57,841 nt of DNA from Patescibacteria group bacterium AH-259-L05 (GTDB lineage: Bacteria > Patescibacteriota > Patescibacteriia > UBA2591 > UBA6264): assembly GCA_027717985.1 (NCBI GenBank), contig JALLOO010000005.1:1-57841 (forward strand), given 5' to 3'. Position numbers and translations under genes: made by a program. Below, in pieces: positions 15,812 through 23,963 of the stretch (the first letter of the stretch is position 1; each line of letters opens with the position of its first letter). Below the pieces are notes generated by a model. The model saw only the letters and a program-made list of their open reading frames with translations, made no database searches and was not told the origin of the DNA.

Positions 15812-16087
15812 ATGGCACAACCACTCATACCATGGGATTCAGAAGAAACAGATCACCCTACTCTTATATGGCGTGCTAAATTTGACGACCGCTATCTTGC
15901 TGAGGTCCATCGCACCGGAAACTATATCGGGACCTTATATGTTTTTGATCATAACAAGAATGATAAAGAAATCGCTTCCTGGGACGTGAGCCTAGCATAT
16001 GGCGCACAATTTGGCCCTGATGCAGCAGATGTTTATGAATGGCAAGAAGAAGTTACTGATTTTATTGATAATACGTATGAGCAATAA
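15812..16087 (+). CDS. Hypothetical protein, 91 aa
   Basis: ATG follows AAAGGAGGTTTAAA. A small acidic, aromatic-rich protein (ESWDVSLAYG-like strands, YVFDHNKNDKEIASW) likely to be a compact beta-rich domain. No family recognised. It has its own promoter at 15742-15770. Confidence 0.75.
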   Translation: MAQPLIPWDSEETDHPTLIWRAKFDDRYLAEVHRTGNYIGTLYVFDHNKNDKEIASWDVSLAYGAQFGPDAADVYEWQEEVTDFIDNTYEQ

Positions 16088-16110
16088 CGAAGCTAAAGTT
16101 ATCCACAAAC

Positions 16111-16140
16111 TTGACTGTTGATTTTTTTTATGAATATGAT
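16111..16140 (+). promoter_or_regulatory. Promoter of a candidate small RNA
   Basis: TTGACT (16111-16116), 18-bp spacer, TATGAT (16135-16140); an overlapping TATAAT follows at 16140-16145. Confidence 0.6.
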
Positions 16141-16146
16141 ATAATA

Positions 16147-16229
16147 ATACTTGCTGCTCTCTAGAGGATTTCCGAGAGCATATCCAAAGGAGGGCGTAAG
16201 GCGCAGGCTGTCTCGGCAGCCTGTTTTTC
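16147..16229 (+). ncRNA. Candidate small RNA or attenuated leader
   Basis: Between the promoter at 16111 and a strong terminator (CAGGCTG 16204-16210, CAGCCTG 16217-16223, then T5) lie about 80 nt without a credible open frame. An upstream hairpin GCTCTC/GAGAGC occupies 16156-16179. A second promoter follows the terminator, so this is a separate short transcript. It matches no riboswitch or small RNA family known to me. A Shine-Dalgarno-like AAAGGAGGG lies before the terminator without a usable start codon. Confidence 0.4.
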
Positions 16230-16246
16230 TATTCTGTCTCATCGTC

Positions 16247-16274
16247 TTGACAGGAATCGTAAAATACGTAATAC
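16247..16274 (+). promoter_or_regulatory. Promoter of the HAD operon
   Basis: TTGACA (16247-16252), 16-bp spacer, TAATAC (16269-16274). Confidence 0.65.
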
Positions 16275-16298
16275 TTAAGGTAAGATCATTGACATTCA

Positions 16299-16354
16299 CC
16301 TTGTTAAATGCCGCAAAGCGGCAATTTCGCTGAAAGCGAAATTATTTAACAGGG
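16299..16354 (+). promoter_or_regulatory. Three-way-junction leader RNA
   Basis: In the 5' leader of the HAD gene, CCTTGTTAAAT (16299-16309) pairs with ATTTAACAGGG (16344-16354; 11 bp, one G-U). Enclosed are GCCGC-AAA-GCGGC and AATTTCGCT-GAA-AGCGAAATT. The three stems follow each other with no unpaired base. The ribosome binding site AAGGAGG starts 6 nt downstream. Confidence 0.8.
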
Positions 16355-16371
16355 TAAACAAGGAGGAAAAC

Positions 16372-17013
16372 ATGCACAAAACCGTTATTTTTGACTGGAA
16401 TGGGACCCTGCTTAATGACACAAAAATCTGGTGGGATTCAATAATGGAAATATTCCGCGTATCTAACGCCACGCCGCCAACCGTAGAAGAGTATTTTACC
16501 GAGCTTGATAGTGATGGTAGTTTTCACAACATTTACCAATCTCGAGGAATTACTGCAAGCCTTGACAAACTCAATGAGATCTACGAGGCATACTATAGCG
16601 CCCATATGTATGAAACTAAACTTTACCCTACAGCCCGCGCCACACTTGAACTACTTGAACAAAACAAAACAATGCTCGGACTTATGACTGCACAAAAAAG
16701 CAACCTGGTTCTTCCTTTACTTGAAACCTTTGATATTGTAGAATTTTTCTCTACAATGCACTTTCATATATTTAAAAAACCACAAGTTATCACTGAAATT
16801 GTTGACCAACACAACCTTGATCCTCAAACATGCTTTTATATTGGCGACACCCCTTCTGACATAAAACATGCAAAAAAAGCAGGTATTAATGCAATTGCAT
16901 TTTTAAACGGATTTGTCCCTGAAAATCTGGTTCTCAAACAAAAACCAGACTTTAACGTGAAAGTGTTACAACATGCTGCTGAACTTGTTAATGCATACAA
17001 GGAGAAAAAATAA
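16372..17013 (+). CDS. HAD superfamily hydrolase
   Basis: 213 aa. Motif I is VIFDWNGTLLND with nucleophile Asp8 and Asn10 at the usual second Asp position. Motif II is in LGLMTAQ, the Lys of motif III in FKKPQV, and motif IV is FYIGDTPSDIKHAKKAG. The helical cap between motifs I and II places it in the phosphoglycolate-phosphatase-like subgroup. It probably dephosphorylates a small metabolite. ATG follows AAGGAGGAAAAC. The stop overlaps the next start (TAATG), so the two genes are translationally coupled. Confidence 0.87.
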   Translation: MHKTVIFDWNGTLLNDTKIWWDSIMEIFRVSNATPPTVEEYFTELDSDGSFHNIYQSRGITASLDKLNEIYEAYYSAHMYETKLYPTARATLELLEQNKTMLGLMTAQKSNLVLPLLETFDIVEFFSTMHFHIFKKPQVITEIVDQHNLDPQTCFYIGDTPSDIKHAKKAGINAIAFLNGFVPENLVLKQKPDFNVKVLQHAAELVNAYKEKK

Positions 17014-17792
17014 TGGCAAAGGTACAAGAGTTATTTAGTAATCTCATACTTGATCGATCGCCTGCCTATCCCATTGGGCGCCGTGTTCAACTATTGGAAG
17101 GTAAACAAAAGGATTTAGAAGCAATTCACATCTATATTGAGCTAGCAGACCCTTCAACGTATCGTAAGAAAAAATATTTTCATATCTCACGACTCCCTGT
17201 CCGGTCATGGCTGGATTCATGGATCTATGAAAATCTAGTCAATGATGAAGAATATGAACACTATTTAGAAAAATATAAAGGAAGGATTGGACCTGATGAT
17301 ATTGACAATTACATCTTAGCAAAGCTTTATCGCCAACAAGCAATTGAACTCCTCTCAAAAACAAAAAAATCTTTTAATCTAGATGAATGGACAAAGCCGC
17401 GACTTCGGTACTGGTATAGACGACGAACAAATCTGTATTTAAAAGATGGTACAGAACTTCCCTTTGACTCTGGAACGAGTGTTATAAGCCTCTTTATCCT
17501 TAAGCAAGGACACGACAAACATATTTTAGCAATTGGCGCAGGCGGGAATTCCCGCGCAAGAGAAGAATATACAATATTTACTACTGCATTTTACTTGCTG
17601 GGAAAGGAAAAACCAATACTGCACCATTTGGTAAGATATGACTCGCATAACACATACCACTACATTCCTACGTACCAAAAGCCAATTATTACAAATACGT
17701 TAGGATCCAACTATGAACTTGACAGTAAATTGGAGAAAGAGATGAGAGAAAACAGCATATGGCTAAACGATGTATTAAAAAAGATCCCCTAA
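17013..17792 (+). CDS. Hypothetical protein, 259 aa
   Basis: No family is recognised. A soluble protein rich in Tyr, Arg and Lys: KPRLRYWYRRRTNLYL is strongly basic and aromatic, followed by a beta-rich part (VISLFILKQGHDKHILAIGAGG). The gene begins inside the stop codon of the HAD gene, so the products are probably made together and may act on the same substrate. A strong terminator overlaps its 3' end. Confidence 0.75.
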   Translation: MAKVQELFSNLILDRSPAYPIGRRVQLLEGKQKDLEAIHIYIELADPSTYRKKKYFHISRLPVRSWLDSWIYENLVNDEEYEHYLEKYKGRIGPDDIDNYILAKLYRQQAIELLSKTKKSFNLDEWTKPRLRYWYRRRTNLYLKDGTELPFDSGTSVISLFILKQGHDKHILAIGAGGNSRAREEYTIFTTAFYLLGKEKPILHHLVRYDSHNTYHYIPTYQKPIITNTLGSNYELDSKLEKEMRENSIWLNDVLKKIP

Positions 17793-17808
17793 TACGAGGA
17801 TCTTTTTT
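17777..17808 (+). terminator. Rho-independent terminator of the HAD operon
   Basis: AAAAAAGATCC/GGATCTTTTTT. Confidence 0.9.
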
Positions 17809-17829
17809 GATTGCTTTTATATTATTATC

Positions 17830-19056
17830 TTAATACAATACGCGGAGTTTGATGGTATGAGGGATGGTTTGTAAATCTTTGATTACATCTTTGTTATATT
17901 TTTTACTAATATCAGTGATTGCATACCCCAGCTCTTCATTGGTTTTTAAATATTGGCCCACAATATTAATATTTTGCTTTGCTAAAATAGAGTTAATCTG
18001 TGCTAAAATCCCTGGCACATTTTTATGAATGTGGATTAAACGATACGCATTTTCAAATTCAGGTAATTGTACATTAGGAAAATTCGCACTCAACATTGTG
18101 CCCCCTGTCTTTATATAATCAATTAATTTATTCTGAACAAACTCAGAAATATTTTTTTGCGCTTCTTGGGTAGATCCACCAATGTGAGGAGTTAAAATCA
18201 CATTATCTAATCCTTGCAGTTCAGATTTAAATTTTCCCTCATTACTTTTTGGCTCTTTTGGATATACATCAATACCAGCGCCTTTAATTTTTTTATTTTT
18301 AATATATTTTTTCAAAGCAGATATATCTACCACAAATCCACGGCTTAAGTTTAAAAATATCACGCCGTCCTTCATAGCTTTAAATTCCTTTTCAGATATC
18401 AGATCTTTGTTTTCAGGCCTGCCATCAACATGAATGGTTACAATATCTGCAACCTGTAATACTTGTTCCATGGATTCACACTTTTTTGCATTGCCTAATG
18501 CTAATTTGTCCGCAATATCGTAATAATAAACCTCCATACCTAATGACTCTGCAATCACTGATAATTGCGATCCAATATTGCCATAGCCAATAATACCAAG
18601 CTTTTTCCCGCGTACTTCTGAACTTCCGGTAACTGATTTATCCCATTGCCCATATTGGTGAAGCTTTACGCTTTTGTCAAATACACCTCTCATTAACATA
18701 ATAATCTCACCAAGCACTAACTCCACCACACTTCTCGTGTTGCTATACGGCGCATTAAATACGGCAATGCCTTGCTTCAGGCATGCATCAAGGTCAATTT
18801 GATTTGTGCCAATACAAAATGCGCCAATAACCATAAGATTCGGCGCTGCATTTACTACATTTCTGGTAATATTTGTACGCGACCGTATTCCCAAAAGAGA
18901 GACATCCTGTATCCTACTACATAACTCATCTTCGCTCAAACTTTTTTCCAGTGTCTCTACCTCATAACCCTGCTTTTCAAATAAAACAGTTGCAGAGGAA
19001 TGAATATTCTCCAACAATAGTACATGTAATTTGTTGTCTAAATGTGGATTAGTCAT
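17830..19056 (-). CDS. serA: D-3-phosphoglycerate dehydrogenase
   Basis: 408 aa, the E. coli-type SerA length. An N-terminal 2-hydroxyacid dehydrogenase substrate domain wraps a Rossmann domain with LGIIGYGNIGSQ (about 153-164), the active-site Arg region (GRPENKDLI), the Glu in PKEPKSNEG and catalytic His in LTPHIGGST, then a C-terminal ACT domain (about 335-408) for serine feedback. It makes 3-phosphohydroxypyruvate, the first step of serine synthesis. No other serine-pathway gene is adjacent. Its start codon abuts the divergent promoter at 19058. Confidence 0.92.
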   Translation of the reverse strand: MTNPHLDNKLHVLLLENIHSSATVLFEKQGYEVETLEKSLSEDELCSRIQDVSLLGIRSRTNITRNVVNAAPNLMVIGAFCIGTNQIDLDACLKQGIAVFNAPYSNTRSVVELVLGEIIMLMRGVFDKSVKLHQYGQWDKSVTGSSEVRGKKLGIIGYGNIGSQLSVIAESLGMEVYYYDIADKLALGNAKKCESMEQVLQVADIVTIHVDGRPENKDLISEKEFKAMKDGVIFLNLSRGFVVDISALKKYIKNKKIKGAGIDVYPKEPKSNEGKFKSELQGLDNVILTPHIGGSTQEAQKNISEFVQNKLIDYIKTGGTMLSANFPNVQLPEFENAYRLIHIHKNVPGILAQINSILAKQNINIVGQYLKTNEELGYAITDISKKYNKDVIKDLQTIPHTIKLRVLY

Positions 19057-19057
19057 G

Positions 19058-19086
19058 TTGACAAAATTTATTTATTATGTTATATT
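19058..19086 (+). promoter_or_regulatory. Promoter (copy 1 of a duplicated promoter-leader)
   Basis: TTGACA (19058-19063), 17-bp spacer, TATATT (19081-19086). The 60-bp stretch to the start codon is repeated almost unchanged at 19446-19508. Confidence 0.75.
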
Positions 19087-19124
19087 TATAATGTTAGTTC
19101 AATCAAAAAGAAAAGGAGGACCTC

Positions 19125-19295
19125 ATGCTAAAAAAAATAATTGGCTGGTCACTTATTGGTCTTGCCATTAGTGGAGCAGTGGGATTTTTCGGACTGATGG
19201 TAGGGTACGAGCTTGCCACGGTTATATTCGTCTCTATAGGAACGGTAGTGGTACTTGGCCTTATTGTCATTGGTGGATACCTGGCCCTTACATAA
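19125..19295 (+). CDS. Small two-helix membrane protein, 56 aa
   Basis: ATG after AAAAGGAGGACCTC opens a 56-codon frame starting MLKKIIGWSLIGLAISGAVG, with two glycine-rich transmembrane helices and no large loop. It is a complete transcription unit with its own promoter and terminator. The family is unknown. The next gene, under a copied promoter, also encodes a small hydrophobic protein. Confidence 0.75.
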   Translation: MLKKIIGWSLIGLAISGAVGFFGLMVGYELATVIFVSIGTVVVLGLIVIGGYLALT

Positions 19296-19304
19296 TCAGG
19301 GATC

Positions 19305-19337
19305 AAGGGGAAGACTTAATGTTACTTCCCCTTTTTT
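19305..19337 (+). terminator. Rho-independent terminator
   Basis: AAGGGGAAG/CTTCCCCTT followed by a T run. Confidence 0.88.
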
Positions 19338-19355
19338 GATTTCCTCGGCCTGCTA

Positions 19356-19432
19356 CCTCGGGATGACACCCCTTTTCTTGTCATCCCGCGATTTGCGCGG
19401 GATGACAAGAAGGAGTCGCGGCATGACAAGGG
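19356..19432. repeat. Palindromic repeat family B (GGGATGACA type)
   Basis: Inverted repeat TTGTCATCCCGCG/CGCGGGATGACAA at 19379-19407, flanked by partial copies (GGGATGACA, GGCATGACAA). Related units lie at 20521, 36015, 50335, 53440, 54264 and 57593. Confidence 0.85.
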
Positions 19433-19445
19433 CGGATAAGCCATA

Positions 19446-19474
19446 TTGACAAAATGTATTTATTATGTTATTTT
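19446..19474 (+). promoter_or_regulatory. Promoter (copy 2 of a duplicated promoter-leader)
   Basis: TTGACA (19446-19451) with TATTTT at 17 bp and TATAAT at 19475-19480. The following leader repeats that of copy 1. Confidence 0.65.
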
Positions 19475-19508
19475 TATAATGTTAGTTCAATCAAGAAAGG
19501 AGGACAAA

Positions 19509-19664
19509 ATGGCCATTTGGTTAGATATTTTAAAGTCCTGGGCAGTGCTCTTTATAGGAAGTATAATAATATATTTTATCCTTGCGGCACTATTACCGAT
19601 TGCAGAAAAAATTGCTCACTGGACTTCAGGAAAAATATTAAAAAGCAGGTGGGCAATGAGTTAA
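19509..19664 (+). CDS. Small membrane protein, 51 aa
   Basis: ATG at 19509 follows GAAAGGAGGACAAA; the longer in-frame extension upstream is ruled out by this site and by the copied promoter. One long hydrophobic helix (WAVLFIGSIIIYFILAALLP) is followed by a basic amphipathic tail. Promoter and terminator are its own. Function unknown; the size recalls stress-induced small membrane proteins. Confidence 0.72.
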   Translation: MAIWLDILKSWAVLFIGSIIIYFILAALLPIAEKIAHWTSGKILKSRWAMS

Positions 19665-19692
19665 ATTCAAACGAGTGTAAAAAAACGGTATG

Positions 19693-19718
19693 AAAGAACG
19701 ACTTAGGTCGTTCTTTTT
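19693..19718 (+). terminator. Rho-independent terminator
   Basis: AAAGAACGAC-TTAG-GTCGTTCTTT followed by T residues; it may also act for the convergent GT gene. Confidence 0.9.
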
Positions 19719-19730
19719 TGTTTTAAATAA

Positions 19731-20507
19731 CTACTTACCGCGCCATTTTATAAAATACTTTAATGCGCTGGTAATATGAATCCAGGTGATTTTTGAAAAA
19801 AGCGAAGCGCCAGATTGAACATCTGAAAGCCGCTGGTGAAAATGATACATTTTACTTTCAGGATAATACATCACCTTATAGCCGGCTTTTTGTATTCTGC
19901 GCGCTAAATCCACATCTTCAAAATATAAAAAGAAGCGTTCATCTAATAAGCCAATAGAATCTAGTGCACTTTTTCGTACCATAAGTACTGCGCCAATTAA
20001 CCAATCAACCTCTTTAGTTTTTTTATGGTCAAAATCAAGCATTAAATACCGATTAAGCTCTTTTTTAAACAAAGGCAGTTTTCCTAAAAATGTTCGTCTA
20101 ATTGCAGGGGTATATACTTCTGGAAATCGGCAACAGGAATATTGAATTGATTTATCCGGATTTAATAATTGCGGCCCTGCCATGGCAACATCAGGACTGT
20201 TTTCTAAAAATCCAAATAGTTTTTCTATTGATTCAGGTAATACAATAACATCTGGATTTAACGTTAGAATATATTTACCTTTAGCTAATTTTATTCCTTG
20301 GTTATTTGCCGCTGCATAACCAATATTTTCATTATTAAGAATAACTTTACATTTTAATTGTAAAAGAAACTCTTTGCTGGAATCAGTAGAATTATTATCA
20401 ACGATAATGATCTCATAATCAATGCCAATATGTGCCTCATCTATATTTCTTAGGCATTGTTTTAACAAATTTTTTTGATTGTAATTGACAATGATTATAG
20501 ACAACAT
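19731..20507 (-). CDS. Glycosyltransferase family 2 (WbbL-like)
   Basis: About 258 aa. GT-A fold: MLSIIIVNYNQ start, VDNNSTDSSKEFL nucleotide site, LTLNPDVIVL as the metal-binding variant of DxD, and FFLYFEDVDLARRIQKAGYKV with the catalytic acidic residues. This is the rhamnosyltransferase-like GT2 pattern. The preferred start ATG at 20507 gives the canonical N-terminus. An in-frame ATG 12 nt upstream lies within a palindromic repeat and would add MTKS. It is the last gene of the polysaccharide operon. Confidence 0.88.
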   Translation of the reverse strand: MLSIIIVNYNQKNLLKQCLRNIDEAHIGIDYEIIIVDNNSTDSSKEFLLQLKCKVILNNENIGYAAANNQGIKLAKGKYILTLNPDVIVLPESIEKLFGFLENSPDVAMAGPQLLNPDKSIQYSCCRFPEVYTPAIRRTFLGKLPLFKKELNRYLMLDFDHKKTKEVDWLIGAVLMVRKSALDSIGLLDERFFLYFEDVDLARRIQKAGYKVMYYPESKMYHFHQRLSDVQSGASLFSKITWIHITSALKYFIKWRGK

Positions 20508-20520
20508 ACTTTTTGTCATT

Positions 20521-20568
20521 CCGTCCCTTTTTTGTCATTCCGCGATCCGCGCGGGAATGACAAAGGGG
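20521..20568. repeat. Palindromic repeat family B
   Basis: TTGTCATTCCGCG and CGCGGGAATGACAA form an inverted repeat between two glycosyltransferase genes; one arm provides an alternative ATG for the downstream gene. Confidence 0.85.
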
Positions 20569-20571
20569 TGA

Positions 20572-21609
20572 TTATTGAAACCATTTTTTCATTTGTTTTG
20601 GACTCACTTTAGCATGCTGCATTATATATTTTCTTTTACGCAGCATTTTTTTTAATCCCATCCAAAACGAAAAACTTGCTTTTAATAGCACAAACGGCTG
20701 GGTAAAAAATAAATACAATTCTTTTACTAATTGGTAAAAGAAAATATATATGAAATGGTGAAAAAAATTCGACCAATAGATATTTTTTAACAACGTCCAT
20801 AAATGGTTGCGATATGACAAATAATTAACCAGTTTTGATTGAGAAAATCGTTTTTTAAGCGGTGCGCCTGCGCGAAAATGATACGCAACAGCTTGGGGCA
20901 CATACCGTGCTTTCCACCCTCGTAGCTGCAATCGCCACGAAAGATCAACATCCTCTTTGTATGCAAAAAAATCTTCGTCAAAATACTCTCCCCTTTTTTG
21001 ATCTGGAATCTTTATATCCTCTAAGGCGGAACGGCGGTACAATGCGCACGCGCCTGAGATGCCAAACACATCGACTTTCTTATCATATTGGCTCTTGTCT
21101 CCATCACCTTCTCCACGATTGATAACGTGCCGGGATCGCACAACGTGAATGCCGGTAGTATCAATAATAGTTGTTTTAATTTTTTCATCCAATTCCGGAT
21201 CTCCTAATTTTAGACGTAGCAGTTTACCTCCTACGCTCGCAATATTTTTATCTTTTTCAATTGATTGCACTAACACTTGTAAAAAATCTGGCGCTAATAT
21301 CATATCTGGATTCATTACTAATATAAACTCTGATTTACTCATAACAATGCCTTGATTATGCGCATATGAGAATCCTGTATTGCGAGGATTGTGCACAACA
21401 AAAAGCGGAACCGAACTATTAAATTTCTCCCCAATAAACTGCTTTGTATAGCGCTCCTTAACAAAAGAAACCGTGTCATCGCGCGATGCATTATCAATCA
21501 CTAACACTGAAAAATCCTGAAAGGTCTGTAAAAAAACCGAATCCAGACAGGATTTTATAAAACGCTGGCTATTAAACGTAACTATTTGTATTGAAACGCG
21601 TGGTATCAT
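20572..21609 (-). CDS. Glycosyltransferase family 2
   Basis: 345 aa. VSIQIVTFNSQRFIKSCLDS start, VIDNASRDDT, LVMNPDMILAPDF (DxD variant) and FFAYKEDVDLSWRLQLRGWK define the GT-A catalytic domain. A roughly 60-residue insert with DTTGIHVVRSRHVINRGEG precedes the acceptor region, as in GT2 enzymes of lipopolysaccharide clusters. The C-terminus (about 265-345) is aromatic and hydrophobic, possibly membrane-associated. It transfers a sugar from a nucleotide donor to the growing surface glycan. Confidence 0.87.
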   Translation of the reverse strand: MIPRVSIQIVTFNSQRFIKSCLDSVFLQTFQDFSVLVIDNASRDDTVSFVKERYTKQFIGEKFNSSVPLFVVHNPRNTGFSYAHNQGIVMSKSEFILVMNPDMILAPDFLQVLVQSIEKDKNIASVGGKLLRLKLGDPELDEKIKTTIIDTTGIHVVRSRHVINRGEGDGDKSQYDKKVDVFGISGACALYRRSALEDIKIPDQKRGEYFDEDFFAYKEDVDLSWRLQLRGWKARYVPQAVAYHFRAGAPLKKRFSQSKLVNYLSYRNHLWTLLKNIYWSNFFHHFIYIFFYQLVKELYLFFTQPFVLLKASFSFWMGLKKMLRKRKYIMQHAKVSPKQMKKWFQ

Positions 21610-21627
21610 TGATAATTAATTAAAGAA

Positions 21628-23061
21628 TTAATTATTGATAATTACTGCGGTGGTGAGGGTTACATAAAAAATACCAACCGGGTGGAATAAAAATGGGCCC
21701 GTAAGTGTTGCAACTGCAACACTTACCAATCCTGCTAACAATCCAATAATTAACCGTTTTTGAAATATATCTTGAGTTATAGTCTTAATTTTTTGCCACC
21801 CGGCATAAAATATGAGTGATAGTATTCCTATATATAACAAAAGCGTAATCAATCCTAATTCAGTAATAATTTCTAAATATCCCCAATCAAGATGAAATGT
21901 GGTCCGCTCTTGAGATGTCCTTGGATCAACAAATGAAACTGTTGAGCCCAGGCCGTGGCCAAAAACTGGTTCGGCTTTTATTTTATCAATTAAGTGCGGC
22001 AAAATAACCATACGGGTTTGTGAGCTTAATTCTTCCTCTGGAGAAACTACGGTTTGTATGCGTTCACCAAAAAAATCAAATCCGGCTGATACGTTTCCGC
22101 CGCTGACAATACCATAGATAATGCCAAATTCAAGAATCATACTCATGATAACAACAAGAGAAAACAAAAGCCATCGCCGCCAATGAATATGGTATGCTAA
22201 CAGCAAAAGCCCGGCTCCAATACCTAAAAAATATGCGCGGGAAAAATTTATAATAAGGACCGTTGCACTCGCCAACGCCAATAACAAAAGTAGTCTTCGC
22301 TTTTTTTGTTGAGAATCAATTAAAAAACTTAACACCACTAAAAACAACGGTAGAATAAGCAAATGCGCGGGCGAAACAATACGATAAAAATCATTTCCTG
22401 CAAACGTAGCTTTACCAATAGCGGTATTGCGCCACCACCAATAAAGGCTATCATGAACCTCAACAATGCCTGTTGAAAATAAAATAAATACTGCAATGGT
22501 TACGATTGCAATGCCAATAATACCAGCCTTGCTCATCGTAAACATATTTTTAAAAATATTTTTTTGCTTTATTACCTCAACTAAGGGAAATACTAAAAAT
22601 ATATATGAATAGTTTATAAAATCCTTCATCGCAATTATGGGCTCATTATAGGTCATACCGCGAATAGCCCCAATAAAAATAAAAAATAAAAATACTAAAA
22701 ATAACATAAGGATGGGAGGCGCTGGAATATATAATGAATGATCCTTTACAACATATTTTATTTTTTTATATAACCAAACTAACACAATAATTAAAAATAA
22801 ACTAAACCGCAAAGATAAACCAAAAAATTCAAACAAATGCCCGCCATGACCAGCAAAAAACTCAAATATCAGCACTAAAAATCCATACTCTATTTTATAT
22901 ATAGATAAAATCAACGTCCCTGCCACAATACATAAAAACACCAGCGTTTCAACTGGTGGAACATAATAGCCAAGAAGTGAAAGAGCGTGAAATAGTAAAA
23001 AAAGTGCTACAATAAACCAAATATTTTTAAAAATAGGGGGCATTTTCATACGAGCGTTCAT
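21628..23061 (-). CDS. O-antigen ligase/polymerase-like membrane protein
   Basis: 477 aa with about 11-12 transmembrane helices and one large extracellular loop (about residues 325-385) containing SSQTRMVILPHLID and GHGLGSTVSF, the features of the Wzy/RfaL (PF04932) family. It would polymerise or ligate lipid-linked oligosaccharide outside the membrane. Its place between GT2 genes and downstream of the flippase supports a Wzx/Wzy-like pathway. Confidence 0.85.
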   Translation of the reverse strand: MNARMKMPPIFKNIWFIVALFLLFHALSLLGYYVPPVETLVFLCIVAGTLILSIYKIEYGFLVLIFEFFAGHGGHLFEFFGLSLRFSLFLIIVLVWLYKKIKYVVKDHSLYIPAPPILMLFLVFLFFIFIGAIRGMTYNEPIIAMKDFINYSYIFLVFPLVEVIKQKNIFKNMFTMSKAGIIGIAIVTIAVFILFSTGIVEVHDSLYWWWRNTAIGKATFAGNDFYRIVSPAHLLILPLFLVVLSFLIDSQQKKRRLLLLLALASATVLIINFSRAYFLGIGAGLLLLAYHIHWRRWLLFSLVVIMSMILEFGIIYGIVSGGNVSAGFDFFGERIQTVVSPEEELSSQTRMVILPHLIDKIKAEPVFGHGLGSTVSFVDPRTSQERTTFHLDWGYLEIITELGLITLLLYIGILSLIFYAGWQKIKTITQDIFQKRLIIGLLAGLVSVAVATLTGPFLFHPVGIFYVTLTTAVIINN

Positions 23062-23063
23062 AT

Positions 23064-23963
23064 TTAACGAAAGCGGGTACGCCGTGGAAGCTCAAATTTT
23101 TTAGATACGCCAAAAACTTGTGTCAAATACGCTAATAAAAGACTGAGTGGTCGAAGTATAATCAATGGCCAATACGACCTTAGGGGGAAATGTTTTTTAA
23201 AATACTGCAAAGCGCTCTTACTATAAATACGCTGTTTTGACAATGAGAACATCTGCCCAAAGCTTTGCGAACCATGGTGAAGTACGCGCACTTCTGGTAC
23301 ATACATTACTTTCCACCCACTACTTTGCGCGCGTTTACAAAAATCAACTTCTTCAAACCAAAGAAAAAACTGCTCATCTAACATGTCAATTTCATCAACA
23401 ACTTTGCGCCGAATCATTAAAAATGCACCCATAACCTGATCCACCTCGGCGGTCTTTGTATAATCAAAATCATACTGAAAATAATCCTGTAAATTCTTGG
23501 CACGTGGAAATATATAATGAAGTTTTAAAAAAATCATTTCATGAGAACACACCGTAGGAAACTTGCGCACTGACGGCTGAACCTTATTATCAATGCCTAC
23601 CAGTTGACATCCGGCAACACCACAATCAGAATTTTTTTCCATAAACCGAACCATTTTTTGTAATGTCCCGCCATATACTTCAGCATCAGGGTTAAGTAAT
23701 AGTATAAACTCACCGCGCGCCATGTCTATCCCCTGGTTATTTGCCTTTGCAAATCCCCGATTTTCATTATTTAAAATAACATGTACATTATCTCTTCGCT
23801 TATCTACAACCCGTAAATACTCTTTACTCCCATCTCTTGAGTCATTGTCTATAACAATTACTTCATACTTAAGCTCTTTTCCATGATGGAAAAGAGAAGC
23901 AAGGCATCGCTCGAGGAGCGGTTTTACATTCCAATTTACAATAATAATAGATACGGTAGTCAT
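23064..23963 (-). CDS. Glycosyltransferase family 2
   Basis: 299 aa. VSIIIVNWNVKPLLERCL, VIDNDSRDGSKEYL, LLLNPDAEVYGGTL and FFLWFEEVDFCKRAQSSGWKV match the WbbL-like GT2 pattern and resemble the enzyme at 19731. The C-terminal 40 residues include a hydrophobic patch (YWPLIILRPLSLLLAYL) that may anchor it to the membrane. The start overlaps the stop of the upstream GT4 gene by 4 bp (ATGA). Confidence 0.88.
   Translation of the reverse strand: MTTVSIIIVNWNVKPLLERCLASLFHHGKELKYEVIVIDNDSRDGSKEYLRVVDKRRDNVHVILNNENRGFAKANNQGIDMARGEFILLLNPDAEVYGGTLQKMVRFMEKNSDCGVAGCQLVGIDNKVQPSVRKFPTVCSHEMIFLKLHYIFPRAKNLQDYFQYDFDYTKTAEVDQVMGAFLMIRRKVVDEIDMLDEQFFLWFEEVDFCKRAQSSGWKVMYVPEVRVLHHGSQSFGQMFSLSKQRIYSKSALQYFKKHFPLRSYWPLIILRPLSLLLAYLTQVFGVSKKFELPRRTRFR

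Noticed and set aside
16151-16333. 60-codon frame over the candidate small RNA and leader
   Set aside because: It crosses a strong terminator, a promoter and the three-way junction, and has no ribosome site.
20508-20519. Four-residue N-terminal extension of the last GT2
   Set aside because: The extra codons come from the arm of a palindrome; the canonical GT2 N-terminus starts at ATG 20507. The choice is not certain.
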